Assembly (NCBI GenBank): GCA_016702705.1
Contig: JADJDM010000001.1
Span: forward strand, 248,001 to 312,000
DNA: 64,000 nt
Origin: Bacteroidota bacterium
GTDB lineage: Bacteria > Bacteroidota > Bacteroidia > B-17B0 > Aurantibacillaceae
Direction: 5' to 3'
Position 1 is the stretch's first letter, and each line of letters opens with the position of its first letter. The notes under the pieces are model-generated. The model was not told where the DNA came from, made no database searches, and saw only the letters and a list, made by a program, of their open reading frames with translations. Position numbers and translations under genes: made by a program. Below are positions 45,555 through 53,581 of this stretch, piece after piece.

Positions 45555-46604
45555 TTACAATATTAACATTGCATCACCATAAGAATAGAATTGGTACTTC
45601 TCTTTTATAGCTTCTTTGTATGCTTTCATAATTAAATCGTAACCACCAAAAGCTGATACCATCATTAATAAAGTTGACTCAGGCATGTGGAAATTTGTAA
45701 TCATACAATTAGCAACACTAAAATCGTATGGAGGGAAAATAAATTTATTTGTCCAGCCACTGTAAGGATTTAAATGCCCTGATACAGAAACAGAAGTTTC
45801 CATTGCACGCATAACTGTAGTACCTACAGCACATACACGTTTCTTAGTATCTTTTGCTTTGTTTATTTTATCGGCAGTAGTGCCTGGAATAATTACTTCT
45901 TCAGATTCCATTTTATGTTTGGTTAAATCTTCAACTTCCACCATACGGAAAGTTCCTAAACCAACATGCAATGTCAAATATTCTAAATCAACACCTTTAA
46001 TTTCTAAACGCTTTAATAACTCACGGCTAAAATGTAAACCTGCCGTTGGAGCCGCTACTGCGCCTTCGTTTGCAGCAAATACAGTTTGGTAACGATCTAC
46101 ATCGCTTTCTTCCACTTTACGTTTAATGTATTTAGGAAGTGGAGTTTCGCCCATGTCGTATAAACATTTTCTAAACTCTTCGTAACTACCATCAAATAAG
46201 AAACGTAATGTTCTTCCGCGCGATGTTGTGTTATCAATAACCTCAGCAACTAATGCATCATTATCGCCAAAATATAATTTGTTACCAATACGAATTTTAC
46301 GAGCTGGGTCAACTAACACGTCCCACAAACGACTTTCTGCATTTAACTCGCGTAACAAAAACACTTCTATTTTTGCTCCCGTTTTTTCTTTGTTTCCATA
46401 CATACGTGCAGGGAAAACTTTTGTATCGTTAAACAACATTACATCGCCATCATCAAAATAATTAATGATGTCTTTAAATACTTTATGTTGAATTTTTCCT
46501 GTTTTACGATCTACAACCATTAAACGGCTTTCGTCACGATTTTTTGCAGGATGCTCTGCCAATAGTTCTTTTGGCAAATTAAATTTGAATGCTGATAACT
46601 TCAT
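45555..46604 (-). CDS. queA: S-adenosylmethionine:tRNA ribosyltransferase-isomerase
   Basis: A 349-residue QueA, which transfers the ribosyl moiety of SAM to 7-aminomethyl-7-deazaguanine in tRNA to form epoxyqueuosine. Typical blocks are FNLPKELLAEHPAKNRDESRL-like N-terminus, MLFNDTKVFPAR, EGAVAAPTAGLHFS, LTLHVGLGTF and MITNFHMPESTLLMMVSAF. Length is normal. A -7 box about 110 bases upstream suggests a leader of about 100 bases; I see no riboswitch structure I can name. A strong terminator follows. Confidence 0.96.
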   Translation of the reverse strand: MKLSAFKFNLPKELLAEHPAKNRDESRLMVVDRKTGKIQHKVFKDIINYFDDGDVMLFNDTKVFPARMYGNKEKTGAKIEVFLLRELNAESRLWDVLVDPARKIRIGNKLYFGDNDALVAEVIDNTTSRGRTLRFLFDGSYEEFRKCLYDMGETPLPKYIKRKVEESDVDRYQTVFAANEGAVAAPTAGLHFSRELLKRLEIKGVDLEYLTLHVGLGTFRMVEVEDLTKHKMESEEVIIPGTTADKINKAKDTKKRVCAVGTTVMRAMETSVSVSGHLNPYSGWTNKFIFPPYDFSVANCMITNFHMPESTLLMMVSAFGGYDLIMKAYKEAIKEKYQFYSYGDAMLIL

Positions 46605-46709
46605 ATATGATTTTGATTTAAATAAGATGCACGCAACAAAGCAAGAGAAAGGTAATATGAATATGTAGTGCTTTGTGTCATTAATCTTACAGGATTAATT
46701 TTGAGGGCG

Positions 46710-46717
46710 CAAATATA
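46710..46717 (-). promoter_or_regulatory. -7 box TATATTTG upstream of queA
   Basis: On the minus strand TATATTTG (46717 to 46710) is a good match to TAnnTTTG, but lies 106 bases before the queA ATG. The roughly 200-base gap between queA and the next gene holds nothing else that I can recognise. Confidence 0.4.
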
Positions 46718-46806
46718 CAACAAAAAGAGGCCTTTGTCAAGTAAAGATTTGGTTTTGCCCGTTTTGCAAGGGAAACAAGATGCGCTTTTTGATTTTACCT
46801 CGCTTT

Positions 46807-47565
46807 TTACTCGTCAAAACCGGGTCTCACAAAATTATATGCATTCGGGAACTCTATTTCGGCAACTCGTTTTATTTGCTGCAAAAGAGAGAGTGCATTT
46901 AGTATAGTATCTTCTTGTTCAGGAAAATAAGAATGCAGTTTTGCATAAGCAGCCATGCTCTTTTCAATAGCAATTAAAGCTATTTTAGCGCTCCCATCAC
47001 TGTCTTTCGGGTAATCAAATGTATCTTCCTCTTCATCACATTTTCCACTAAGCGCACGTTGAAGTTTAACTTCAATAAAAAACATAAACCATTGCACAAC
47101 TTCAAATGCATCAGCAATTTCAGCAGTAGTTTCTACTATTTCCTCAGGTGACTTTACTCCCAAATGTCCTTGCTTAACCAATTCGCGCACCTTTTCAGGA
47201 AAATCTACTTCATCTTTAGTAAAAGCAAGTGTTAGTTTAGAGTACTTACGGCTAAGGCTTATAATGGTATGGTTTTTTTTATAATCTTCTTTTCTTTGTT
47301 CGTTTTACTTTTCTTTTTCTGATGGCTCATAATTTTCTATTTCACTAAAATCTATGCCCCGCTTTTCTGCCTCTTTTTTGAGTAAATCAACCGTTTGTTT
47401 AAAGTTTGAAGATAAATTATCCCAAAACTCATTGTTATCCATATCTAATTGCTCCGAAGATAATTTACTTGTGCTTTCAAACACAGCGCACTTACTTGTA
47501 TAAATGCAACGTTCGCACCACCTATCGCAGTAGTTATGTATTCCTGATATGTTATCCTTTCCCAT
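46807..47565 (-). pseudogene. conserved hypothetical gene interrupted by an in-frame TAA
   Basis: The 86-residue start (GIHNYCDRWCERCIYTSKCAVFE, a four-cysteine cluster near residues 13-26) ends ...EPSEKEK at TAA 47305-47307. The same frame then continues with 38 sense codons (NEQRKEDYKKNHTIISLSRK ...) into a 127-residue helical part (residues after GTG 47190: ELVKQGHLGVKSPEEIVETT ...). The spacing is an exact multiple of three. One codon change would give a 252-residue protein. The Cys pattern resembles a metal site. The function is unknown; the four-cysteine plus helical layout recalls small conserved Bacteroidota proteins. Nonsense mutation or sequencing error is likelier than readthrough. 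Confidence 0.7.
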
Positions 47566-47630
47566 ATTGTGCGTCTAAAATTACACAATTTCTAATTAAG
47601 CGAACAAGTTCCTATTTCTTGTAAAATTTG

Positions 47631-47638
47631 TATCTTCG
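47631..47638 (+). promoter_or_regulatory. -7 box TATCTTCG before gcdH
   Basis: TATCTTCG is the TTCG variant of TAnnTTTG, 19 bases before the chosen ATG at 47658. The box position supports that ATG over the TTG-type start at 47628, which would precede the transcript. Confidence 0.5.
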
Positions 47639-47657
47639 TGCCCTTAAAACGAATATT

Positions 47658-48836
47658 ATGGCATCTGATAACTATCAACACCACGATTATTATTTAATGG
47701 ACGAAATGCTTAGCGATGAGCACAAACTTATTCGCGAAACAGCTCGTGCATGGGTTAAAAAAGAAGTAACTCCTACAGTGGAAGAATATGCACAACGTGC
47801 AGAGTTTCCGAAACACTGGATTAAAGGATTAGCTGAAATTGGTGCTTTCGGGCCATACATTCCAGCTGAATACGGCGGACCAGGCTTAGACCAAATATCT
47901 TACGGTATTATTATGCAAGAGATTGAGCGTGGAGATAGTGGATTACGTTCTACTGCATCTGTACAAAGCTCATTAGTTATGTATCCTATCTACGCTTACG
48001 GAAGCGAAGAGCAAAAGAAAAAATATTTACCAAAATTAGCAACAGGTGACTTAATGGGATGTTTCGGTTTAACCGAGCCTGACCATGGATCGAACCCAAA
48101 TGGAATGATTACTAACTTTAAAGATAAAGGTGATCATTACTTATTAAATGGCGCTAAAATGTGGATTTCAAATTCACCATTTGCTGATATTGCAATTGTG
48201 TGGGCAAAGGATGAAGCTGGTGAAGTAAGAGGTTTAATTGTTGAGCGTGGCTCGGAAGGATTTACAACTCCTGAAACACATGGTAAATGGAGTTTACGTG
48301 CAAGTGCAACTGGTGAGTTAGTATTTGATAATGTAAAAGTTCCTAAAGAAAATTTATTGCCAAACGTAAAAGGTTTAAAAGGACCATTGGGTTGTTTAAA
48401 TAGCGCACGTTATGGAATAGCTTGGGGTGTTATTGGTGCAGCATTAGATTGCTACGATAGCGCTTTACGTTATAGCAAAGAGCGTGTTCAATTTGGTAAG
48501 CCAATTGGTGCATTTCAGTTAACACAAAAGAAATTAGCGGAAATGATTACGGAAATTACAAAAGCACAATTGTTAACGTATCGTTTAGGTCAGTTAAAAA
48601 ATGAGAATCGTGCAACACCTGCACAAATCTCAATGGCTAAACGTAACAACGTAAACATGGCATTACAAATTGCACGTGAAGCACGTCAAATACATGGTGG
48701 AATGGGTATTACAGGTGAGTATCCAATTATGCGTCACATGATGAATTTAGAATCAGTAATTACTTACGAAGGAACACATGATATTCACTTGTTAATTACA
48801 GGTATGGATGTTACAGGGTTTAATGCTTTTGGGTAA
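47658..48836 (+). CDS. gcdH: acyl-CoA dehydrogenase, glutaryl-CoA dehydrogenase type
   Basis: A 392-residue flavoprotein of the acyl-CoA dehydrogenase family. It has the GCDH-like N-terminus (ETARAWVKKEVTPTVEEYAQ), FAD-binding FGLTEPDHGSNP and WISNSPFADIAIVWAK, and the C-terminal ITYEGTHDIHLLI, whose Glu is the catalytic base position of glutaryl-CoA dehydrogenase. It would oxidise and decarboxylate glutaryl-CoA to crotonyl-CoA in lysine or tryptophan degradation. The start ATG 47658 (MASDNYQHHDYYL) is placed downstream of the promoter box. The alternative is a general short-chain acyl-CoA dehydrogenase, less likely given the HDIH block. Confidence 0.85.
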   Translation: MASDNYQHHDYYLMDEMLSDEHKLIRETARAWVKKEVTPTVEEYAQRAEFPKHWIKGLAEIGAFGPYIPAEYGGPGLDQISYGIIMQEIERGDSGLRSTASVQSSLVMYPIYAYGSEEQKKKYLPKLATGDLMGCFGLTEPDHGSNPNGMITNFKDKGDHYLLNGAKMWISNSPFADIAIVWAKDEAGEVRGLIVERGSEGFTTPETHGKWSLRASATGELVFDNVKVPKENLLPNVKGLKGPLGCLNSARYGIAWGVIGAALDCYDSALRYSKERVQFGKPIGAFQLTQKKLAEMITEITKAQLLTYRLGQLKNENRATPAQISMAKRNNVNMALQIAREARQIHGGMGITGEYPIMRHMMNLESVITYEGTHDIHLLITGMDVTGFNAFG

Positions 48837-48857
48837 TTAGATTTTTAATACTAATTG

Positions 48858-48884
48858 AAAGGCTTTGCATAACGCAAAGCCTTT
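48858..48884 (+). terminator. intrinsic terminator after gcdH
   Basis: AAAGGCTTTGC and GCAAAGCCTTT form an 11-bp stem with a 5-base loop (ATAAC), followed by TTTT, 21 bases after the gcdH stop. Confidence 0.9.
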
Positions 48885-48915
48885 TTTGTTTTAGAGAATT
48901 TTTTTATTTTTAATT

Positions 48916-49326
48916 ATGCTTAGTTCACATTTCAATCATTACAACAAAAACCTTCAGCCCTATGCTTCTGAAAATAGAAAGGGCATGAACAAAGCTGAAG
49001 CCTGCCTTTGGAAATATGTTTTAAAAGCCAAACTTACTGGCTACACCTTTAACCGCCAACGCCCAGTATTAAATTACATTGCTGATTTTATGTGCAAGGA
49101 ATTAAAACTAATCATCGAAGTTGATGGCTCTTCACACGATTCAGAAGAAGCGCAAACAAAGGATGCAATACGCCAACAAAATTTAGAAGATGCAGGATTT
49201 AAAGTAATACGTTTTACCAACGAAGATGTTTTAAAAAATATTGATTGGGTAAGAAAGGAAATTCTTCAAACATTGGAAACCCTCAAAGCAGCGGGAGGCA
49301 AGCCTCACCCGTCAACCTCTGGTTGA
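48916..49326 (+). CDS. DUF559 (Vsr-like) endonuclease domain protein
   Basis: A 136-residue protein with the DUF559 fold related to Vsr and PD-(D/E)XK nucleases: LWKYVLKAKLTGYTFNRQRP, YIADFMCKELKLIIEVDGSSHD with the acidic catalytic cluster, and AGFKVIRFTNEDVLKN. Activity is inferred. The last 13 or so codons (AAGGKPHPSTSG) are encoded by the GC-rich hairpin repeat that begins at 49291, so the native C-terminus has been replaced or extended by the repeat. Such small genes are often strain-variable. Confidence 0.82.
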   Translation: MLSSHFNHYNKNLQPYASENRKGMNKAEACLWKYVLKAKLTGYTFNRQRPVLNYIADFMCKELKLIIEVDGSSHDSEEAQTKDAIRQQNLEDAGFKVIRFTNEDVLKNIDWVRKEILQTLETLKAAGGKPHPSTSG

Positions 49327-49420
49327 CCCCCTCTCAGGAGAGGGACAAGTAACCCCGTTACATTGTCCTCCTCCTGAGGAGGTGTCGCGCCCCGCGCGAC
49401 GGTGGAGGCTTGCCTCCCGC
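49291..49420. repeat. GC-rich 130-base hairpin repeat (REP-like)
   Basis: Arms 49291-49348 and 49363-49420 are imperfect reverse complements of 58 bases, starting GCGGGAGGCAAGCCTC and ending GAGGCTTGCCTCCCGC. Each arm contains its own small palindromes: GTCAACCTCTGGTTGAC and CCCTCTCAGGAGAGGG in the left, CCTCCTCCTGAGGAGG and GTCGCGCCCCGCGCGAC in the right. It is far richer in G+C than its surroundings and includes the end of the DUF559 gene. Confidence 0.85.
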
Positions 49421-49466
49421 TCCCACACACAGTTGATAAAGATTATTCCCGTATTTCCAAAACAAA

Positions 49467-49493
49467 AAATCCTCACATTTCTGTGAGGATTTT
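49467..49493 (-). terminator. intrinsic terminator of the ATP synthase operon
   Basis: AAAATCCTCACA and TGTGAGGATTTT form a 12-bp stem with a 4-base loop. On the minus strand a TTTTTTG tract follows, 22 bases after the atpG stop. Confidence 0.85.
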
Positions 49494-49514
49494 CAAATAA
49501 AATTATTTTAATCA

Positions 49515-50396
49515 TTACCCATTCAATGCCTCAGCACCTGCTACAATCTCAAGAATTTCAGTGGTGATGGCTGCTTGACGTGCTTTGTTGTATGAAATTT
49601 TAAGATCACGTAACATGTCTTTTGCGTTATCAGTTGCTTTGTGCATTGCTGTCATACGCGCACCATGCTCAGATGCAAATGAATCTAATAATGCTTTGTA
49701 CAATTGTGTTTTTAATGAGCTTGGAATTAATTCTCCAACAATGTATTCTTTGCTTGGTTCAAAAATATAATCAACTGCTGATGCGTTTACATCCGTTTCA
49801 GGATTTGCTTCAATTGGTAAAAAACGTTCAGCTTGTGTTACTTGTACTGCAGCGTTTCTAAATTGGTTATAGATAACATCAATTCTATCAAACTGTCCGC
49901 TAGTAAACGATTTCATTAATGCTTCTGCAATTGGAACTGCATTGTTGAAATTTAAATCATTAAAAATCTCAAATACATCTTCAGCTATACCATCTATTTT
50001 AACAGTATGTGCTGTTCTTCTAAATGCATCATGTGCTTTTTTTCCAATACCAATTACCGAAACTTGTTTTCCAGCATATTCGTTATTGATTAAGCTATTT
50101 GCTTTCTTAACTACGTTAGCATTAAATGCACCAGCTAATCCTCTATTAGATGAAACAACAACTAATAAAATACGCTCGCCACTTGTTGGTTTTGCATACG
50201 CATTTTCAGAAACATCTAAACTTGCACTTAAGTTTTGTAGAATCTCTTTTAGTTTGTTAGCATACGGGCGCATTTGCGTAATTGCATCTTGCGCACGTTT
50301 CAACTTTGCAGCACTCACCATTTTCATGGCGCTTGTAATCTGCATGGTTGAACCAACCGACGTGATTCTATTTCTTACTTCTTTTAAATTTGCCAT
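49515..50396 (-). CDS. atpG: F1F0 ATP synthase subunit gamma
   Basis: A 293-residue gamma subunit, the rotor shaft of F1. The N-terminal helix NLKEVRNRITSVGSTMQITSAMKMVSAAK-like and the C-terminal helix (RMTAMHKATDNAKDMLRDLKISYNKARQAAITTEILEI) are the antiparallel coiled coil that sits inside the alpha-beta hexamer; the Rossmann-like middle has VVVSSNRGLAGAFN. It is the last gene of the atpBEFHAG operon, followed by a terminator. The beta and epsilon genes (atpD, atpC) are not next to it, as is usual in Bacteroidota. Confidence 0.97.
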   Translation of the reverse strand: MANLKEVRNRITSVGSTMQITSAMKMVSAAKLKRAQDAITQMRPYANKLKEILQNLSASLDVSENAYAKPTSGERILLVVVSSNRGLAGAFNANVVKKANSLINNEYAGKQVSVIGIGKKAHDAFRRTAHTVKIDGIAEDVFEIFNDLNFNNAVPIAEALMKSFTSGQFDRIDVIYNQFRNAAVQVTQAERFLPIEANPETDVNASAVDYIFEPSKEYIVGELIPSSLKTQLYKALLDSFASEHGARMTAMHKATDNAKDMLRDLKISYNKARQAAITTEILEIVAGAEALNG

Positions 50397-50403
50397 CTCA
50401 ATC

Positions 50404-50499
50404 TAATTTGAAAATGTGTGAATTTGATAATTTGAAAATTGGTTTTGTTAGTTTTGAAAAATTCATTTTCAAATTAACTCATCTTCAAATTATCAAATT
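50404..50499. repeat. AATTTGAAAATG / TTCAAATT repeat between atpA and atpG
   Basis: AATTTGATAATTTGAA (50421-50436) is a perfect reverse complement of TTCAAATTATCAAATT (50484-50499), and TAATTTGAAAATG (50404-50416) of CATTTTCAAATTA (50464-50476). The block occupies nearly the whole 106-base gap inside the operon. Similar words occur at 25984-26012. Confidence 0.65.
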
Positions 50500-50502
50500 A
50501 AA

Positions 50503-52083
50503 TTATGCTTTAAAACGTTTCCCTACTTCTTTAGAAACTTGCTCTAATGTATTTGTAATCTCATCAGTATATTGACCTGCTTTTAATTGATCTAATACTC
50601 CTTTGTGATTTTTTTCTAATACATCTAAGAAATCTCTTTCGAACTCTCTTACTTTATTTACAGGAACCTCACGTAATAAATTACGAGTACCACAGTAAAT
50701 AATAGCAATTTGTTGTTCAACACGTAATGGAGCAAACTGACCTTGTTTTAAGATCTCTACGTTACGTGCACCTTTTTCTAATACAGATTTAGTTGTAGCA
50801 TCTAAGTCAGAACCAAACTTCGCAAACGCTTCTAACTCGCGGTATTGAGCTTGATCTAATTTTAACGTACCAGCAACTTTTTTCATTGATTTAATTTGAG
50901 CGTTACCACCTACACGAGATACCGAAATACCTACGTTAATTGCTGGACGCACACCTGAGTTAAACAAGTTAGACTCTAGGAATATTTGTCCATCAGTAAT
51001 AGAAATTACGTTAGTTGGAATATACGCTGATACGTCACCTGCTTGTGTTTCGATGATTGGTAAAGCTGTTAATGAACCACCACCTTTTACAATTCCTTTG
51101 ATAGATTCTGGTAAATCGTTCATACTTCTAGCAATTTCGTCAGAAGCATTGATTTTTGCAGCACGTTCTAATAAACGACTGTGAAGGTAGAATACGTCAC
51201 CAGGATACGCCTCACGTCCAGGAGGACGACGTAATAATAATGACACCTCACGGTAAGCTACAGCTTGCTTAGATAAATCATCAAACACGATTAATGCTGG
51301 ACGACCGCTATCTCTGAAGAACTCACCAATTGCTGCACCCGCAAATGGAGCGTAGAATTGTAATGGAGCTGGATCAGAAGCGTTAGCTGCAACAATGATT
51401 GTGTAAGCCATTGCACCGTTCTCTTCTAATACACGTTGTACGTTTGCTACAGTTGAACCTTTTTGTCCAATTGCAACATAAATACAATATACTGGTTTAC
51501 CTGCTTGGTAAAATTCTTTTTGATTAATAATAGTATCGATACACACAGCTGTTTTACCAGTTTGACGATCACCAATAACTAACTCACGTTGTCCGCGGCC
51601 AATTGGAATCATTGCATCTATTGACTTAATACCTGTTTGAAGAGGCTCAGTAACTGGCTGACGATAAATTACACCCGGAGCTTTACGCTCTAAAGGCATT
51701 TCGTAAGTAGTTCCAGTAATTGGTCCTTTACCATCGATTGGTAAACCTAATGTATCAACTACACGACCTAACATACCTTCACCAACTTTTAATGAAGCAA
51801 TTTTACCCGTACGCTTACAAGTAGATCCTTCACTAACACCTTCGCTGCTACCTAATAATACAGCACCAACGTTATCTTCTTCCAAGTTCATTACAATAGC
51901 ACGTAAACCATTTTCGAACTCGATAAGCTCACCTGATTGTACTTTTGAAAGACCATAGATACGAGCTACACCATCACCAATTTGTAGCACGGTACCAACT
52001 TCTTCTAATTCAGCTTCCGATTTAAAACCTGAAAGTTGTTGACGTAAGATTGCAGATACTTCTGCGGGATTTATTTCAGCCAT
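50503..52083 (-). CDS. atpA: F1F0 ATP synthase subunit alpha
   Basis: A 526-residue alpha subunit of F1, which forms the hexamer with beta and binds non-catalytic nucleotide. Walker A is GDRQTGKT (171-178). The family block VVPTNVISITDGQIFLE-like (here IPTNVISITDGQIFLES), the arginine-finger region SVSRVGGNAQ and N-terminal DGVARIYGL are clear. Length is typical for Bacteroidota. It lies between atpH (22-base gap upstream) and atpG. Confidence 0.98.
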   Translation of the reverse strand: MAEINPAEVSAILRQQLSGFKSEAELEEVGTVLQIGDGVARIYGLSKVQSGELIEFENGLRAIVMNLEEDNVGAVLLGSSEGVSEGSTCKRTGKIASLKVGEGMLGRVVDTLGLPIDGKGPITGTTYEMPLERKAPGVIYRQPVTEPLQTGIKSIDAMIPIGRGQRELVIGDRQTGKTAVCIDTIINQKEFYQAGKPVYCIYVAIGQKGSTVANVQRVLEENGAMAYTIIVAANASDPAPLQFYAPFAGAAIGEFFRDSGRPALIVFDDLSKQAVAYREVSLLLRRPPGREAYPGDVFYLHSRLLERAAKINASDEIARSMNDLPESIKGIVKGGGSLTALPIIETQAGDVSAYIPTNVISITDGQIFLESNLFNSGVRPAINVGISVSRVGGNAQIKSMKKVAGTLKLDQAQYRELEAFAKFGSDLDATTKSVLEKGARNVEILKQGQFAPLRVEQQIAIIYCGTRNLLREVPVNKVREFERDFLDVLEKNHKGVLDQLKAGQYTDEITNTLEQVSKEVGKRFKA

Positions 52084-52105
52084 TTTATGTTATTGTTTAC
52101 GTTTA

Positions 52106-52654
52106 TTAAAATTCTTTTACAAAAGGATTTTCTGAGAAATTTTTTCTCAAATCATTTAATTTTCTCGACACACTTGAATCATATTGTTTATCGCCAATTT
52201 TTATAACGAAACCACCAATAAGATCTTTGTTTGTTTTCTCAATTAATTCAACTTCGCCAGTAGCAGTTGCTTTAACTAATTCTATTACTTTAGAACGAGT
52301 TGTAGCATCAATACCATTAGCAGAAGTAATAACTGCAGTTAAAATATTTTTATGTTTTTTATATTGCTCATCAAATGCGATGGCGATATCATCCACATAA
52401 CCTTCTCTTCTTTTTTCGGCAATAATGTTAATGAACGACATAGTCATATCACTTACTTTACCTTTAAATACCTCAGCAAGAATTGCTTTTTTCTTATCGC
52501 TTTTTACAACAGGACTTTCTAAAAAAGAAACGAAATCCTTGTTTGTTGTACAAACCGATTTTACTAAAAGCATATCTTTATAGATAGCCTCTAACTGCCC
52601 TTTTTCAATGGCGAGGTCTAATAAAGATTTTGCATAACGCGTTGCTACTACCAT
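52106..52654 (-). CDS. atpH: F1F0 ATP synthase subunit delta
   Basis: A 182-residue OSCP/delta subunit joining the peripheral stalk to F1. The N-terminal helical domain (RYAKSLLDLAIEKGQLEAIYKDM) and the C-terminal DLIGGFVIKIGDKQYDSSVSRKL block are characteristic. It begins 8 bases after atpF in the operon order b-delta-alpha. Confidence 0.93.
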   Translation of the reverse strand: MVVATRYAKSLLDLAIEKGQLEAIYKDMLLVKSVCTTNKDFVSFLESPVVKSDKKKAILAEVFKGKVSDMTMSFINIIAEKRREGYVDDIAIAFDEQYKKHKNILTAVITSANGIDATTRSKVIELVKATATGEVELIEKTNKDLIGGFVIKIGDKQYDSSVSRKLNDLRKNFSENPFVKEF

Positions 52655-52662
52655 TTCTATAA

Positions 52663-53181
52663 TTAGTTAAGAGTAACTTCTTTCATTAAATTATTTACAA
52701 GAGTTTTTTGTTTATCATCCGCTGATAAATGCTCTTTTAAAATTTTCTCTGCAATATCAATTGATAAAGTAGCAACCTGATTTTTTAATTCAGTAATAGC
52801 AGCTAACTTTTCGTTATTGATAGTTTCCATTGCTTGCGCAACTAAACGATCTGCTTGTTCTTTTGCTTTTACTTTTGCTTCAGCAATAATAGCATCTTTA
52901 GTGTCGCGCGCATCTTTTAAAAGATTTTCTCTTTCAGCAATTGCTTCAGCTAAAATACGCTCGTTACCAGCTTGCAATTCTTTCATTTCCAATCTAGCTT
53001 TGTCAGCTGATTGTAATGCTCCTTCAATTGAATCTTCGCGTTCCTTAATCATATTAAGGATTGGTTTCCAAGCAAATTTCTTTAGTAATAAGAAAATGAT
53101 TGCGAAAGTCACAAACATCCAAAACACTAGACCGATTGCTGGTGTTACTAATGGATTTGATTCTAATAAAACTGTATTCAT
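52663..53181 (-). CDS. atpF: F1F0 ATP synthase subunit b
   Basis: A 172-residue b subunit of the peripheral stalk: one N-terminal membrane helix (IGLVFWMFVTFAIIFLLLKKF, about 18-38) and a long Lys/Glu/Ala-rich helix that forms the dimeric stalk (ADKARLEMKELQAGNERILAE). It is separated from atpE by 75 bases containing a perfect hairpin that may set subunit ratios. Confidence 0.95.
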   Translation of the reverse strand: MNTVLLESNPLVTPAIGLVFWMFVTFAIIFLLLKKFAWKPILNMIKEREDSIEGALQSADKARLEMKELQAGNERILAEAIAERENLLKDARDTKDAIIAEAKVKAKEQADRLVAQAMETINNEKLAAITELKNQVATLSIDIAEKILKEHLSADDKQKTLVNNLMKEVTLN

Positions 53182-53223
53182 TTTTTTCTTTGTTTAAATT
53201 TTAATGCTCAACAAAAAATTAAA

Positions 53224-53248
53224 AGGCGATAACCAAACGTTATCGCCT
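53224..53248 (-). terminator. intercistronic hairpin after atpE (attenuator or mRNA-stabilising)
   Basis: AGGCGATAAC and GTTATCGCCT form a perfect 10-bp stem around CCAAA-C (5-base loop) between the atpE stop and atpF. On the minus strand it is followed by TTTTAATTTTTTG, so it looks like a weak intrinsic terminator inside the operon. Confidence 0.7.
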
Positions 53249-53256
53249 AATAAAAA

Positions 53257-53499
53257 TTACTTTGCTAACACTACTAATAGTGCAACAACCATTGCGAAGA
53301 AAGCAGCACCTTCAACTAAGGCAGCAGCTAAAATCATGTTTGAACGGATGTCGTTAACAGCCTCAGGTTGACGAGCGATTGATTCTAATGCAGAACCACC
53401 GATACGGCCAATACCTAAACCTGCTGCTAAAGCAGCAACACCTGCACCAATAGCAGCAACACCTGCAGCTAAAGGAACTTCTAATAACATTGTTGTCAT
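53257..53499 (-). CDS. atpE: F1F0 ATP synthase subunit c
   Basis: An 80-residue two-helix proteolipid that forms the rotor ring. The loop is RQPEAVNDIR, and the ion-binding carboxylate is Glu63 in AALVEGAAFFAM. The residues that ligate sodium in Na+-type rings (Gln in helix 1 and Ser after the Glu) are absent, so proton coupling is expected. A hairpin follows the gene and may favour higher c-subunit expression. Confidence 0.96.
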   Translation of the reverse strand: MTTMLLEVPLAAGVAAIGAGVAALAAGLGIGRIGGSALESIARQPEAVNDIRSNMILAAALVEGAAFFAMVVALLVVLAK

Positions 53500-53581
53500 T
53501 TTTTTTTATTTAATTGTTAAACAATACGCTGTTTTTCTAAAAAACAACAAAAAAGTATTTTAAATTTCTTTTTATACAACA

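Noticed and set aside
49312..49515. A minus-strand reading frame inside the GC-rich hairpin
   Set aside because: It is made of the palindromic repeat and terminator sequence, without protein-like composition.
53257..53499. A sodium-dependent ATP synthase c ring
   Set aside because: The Gln and Ser ligands that accompany the Glu in Na+ rings are absent; proton coupling fits better.
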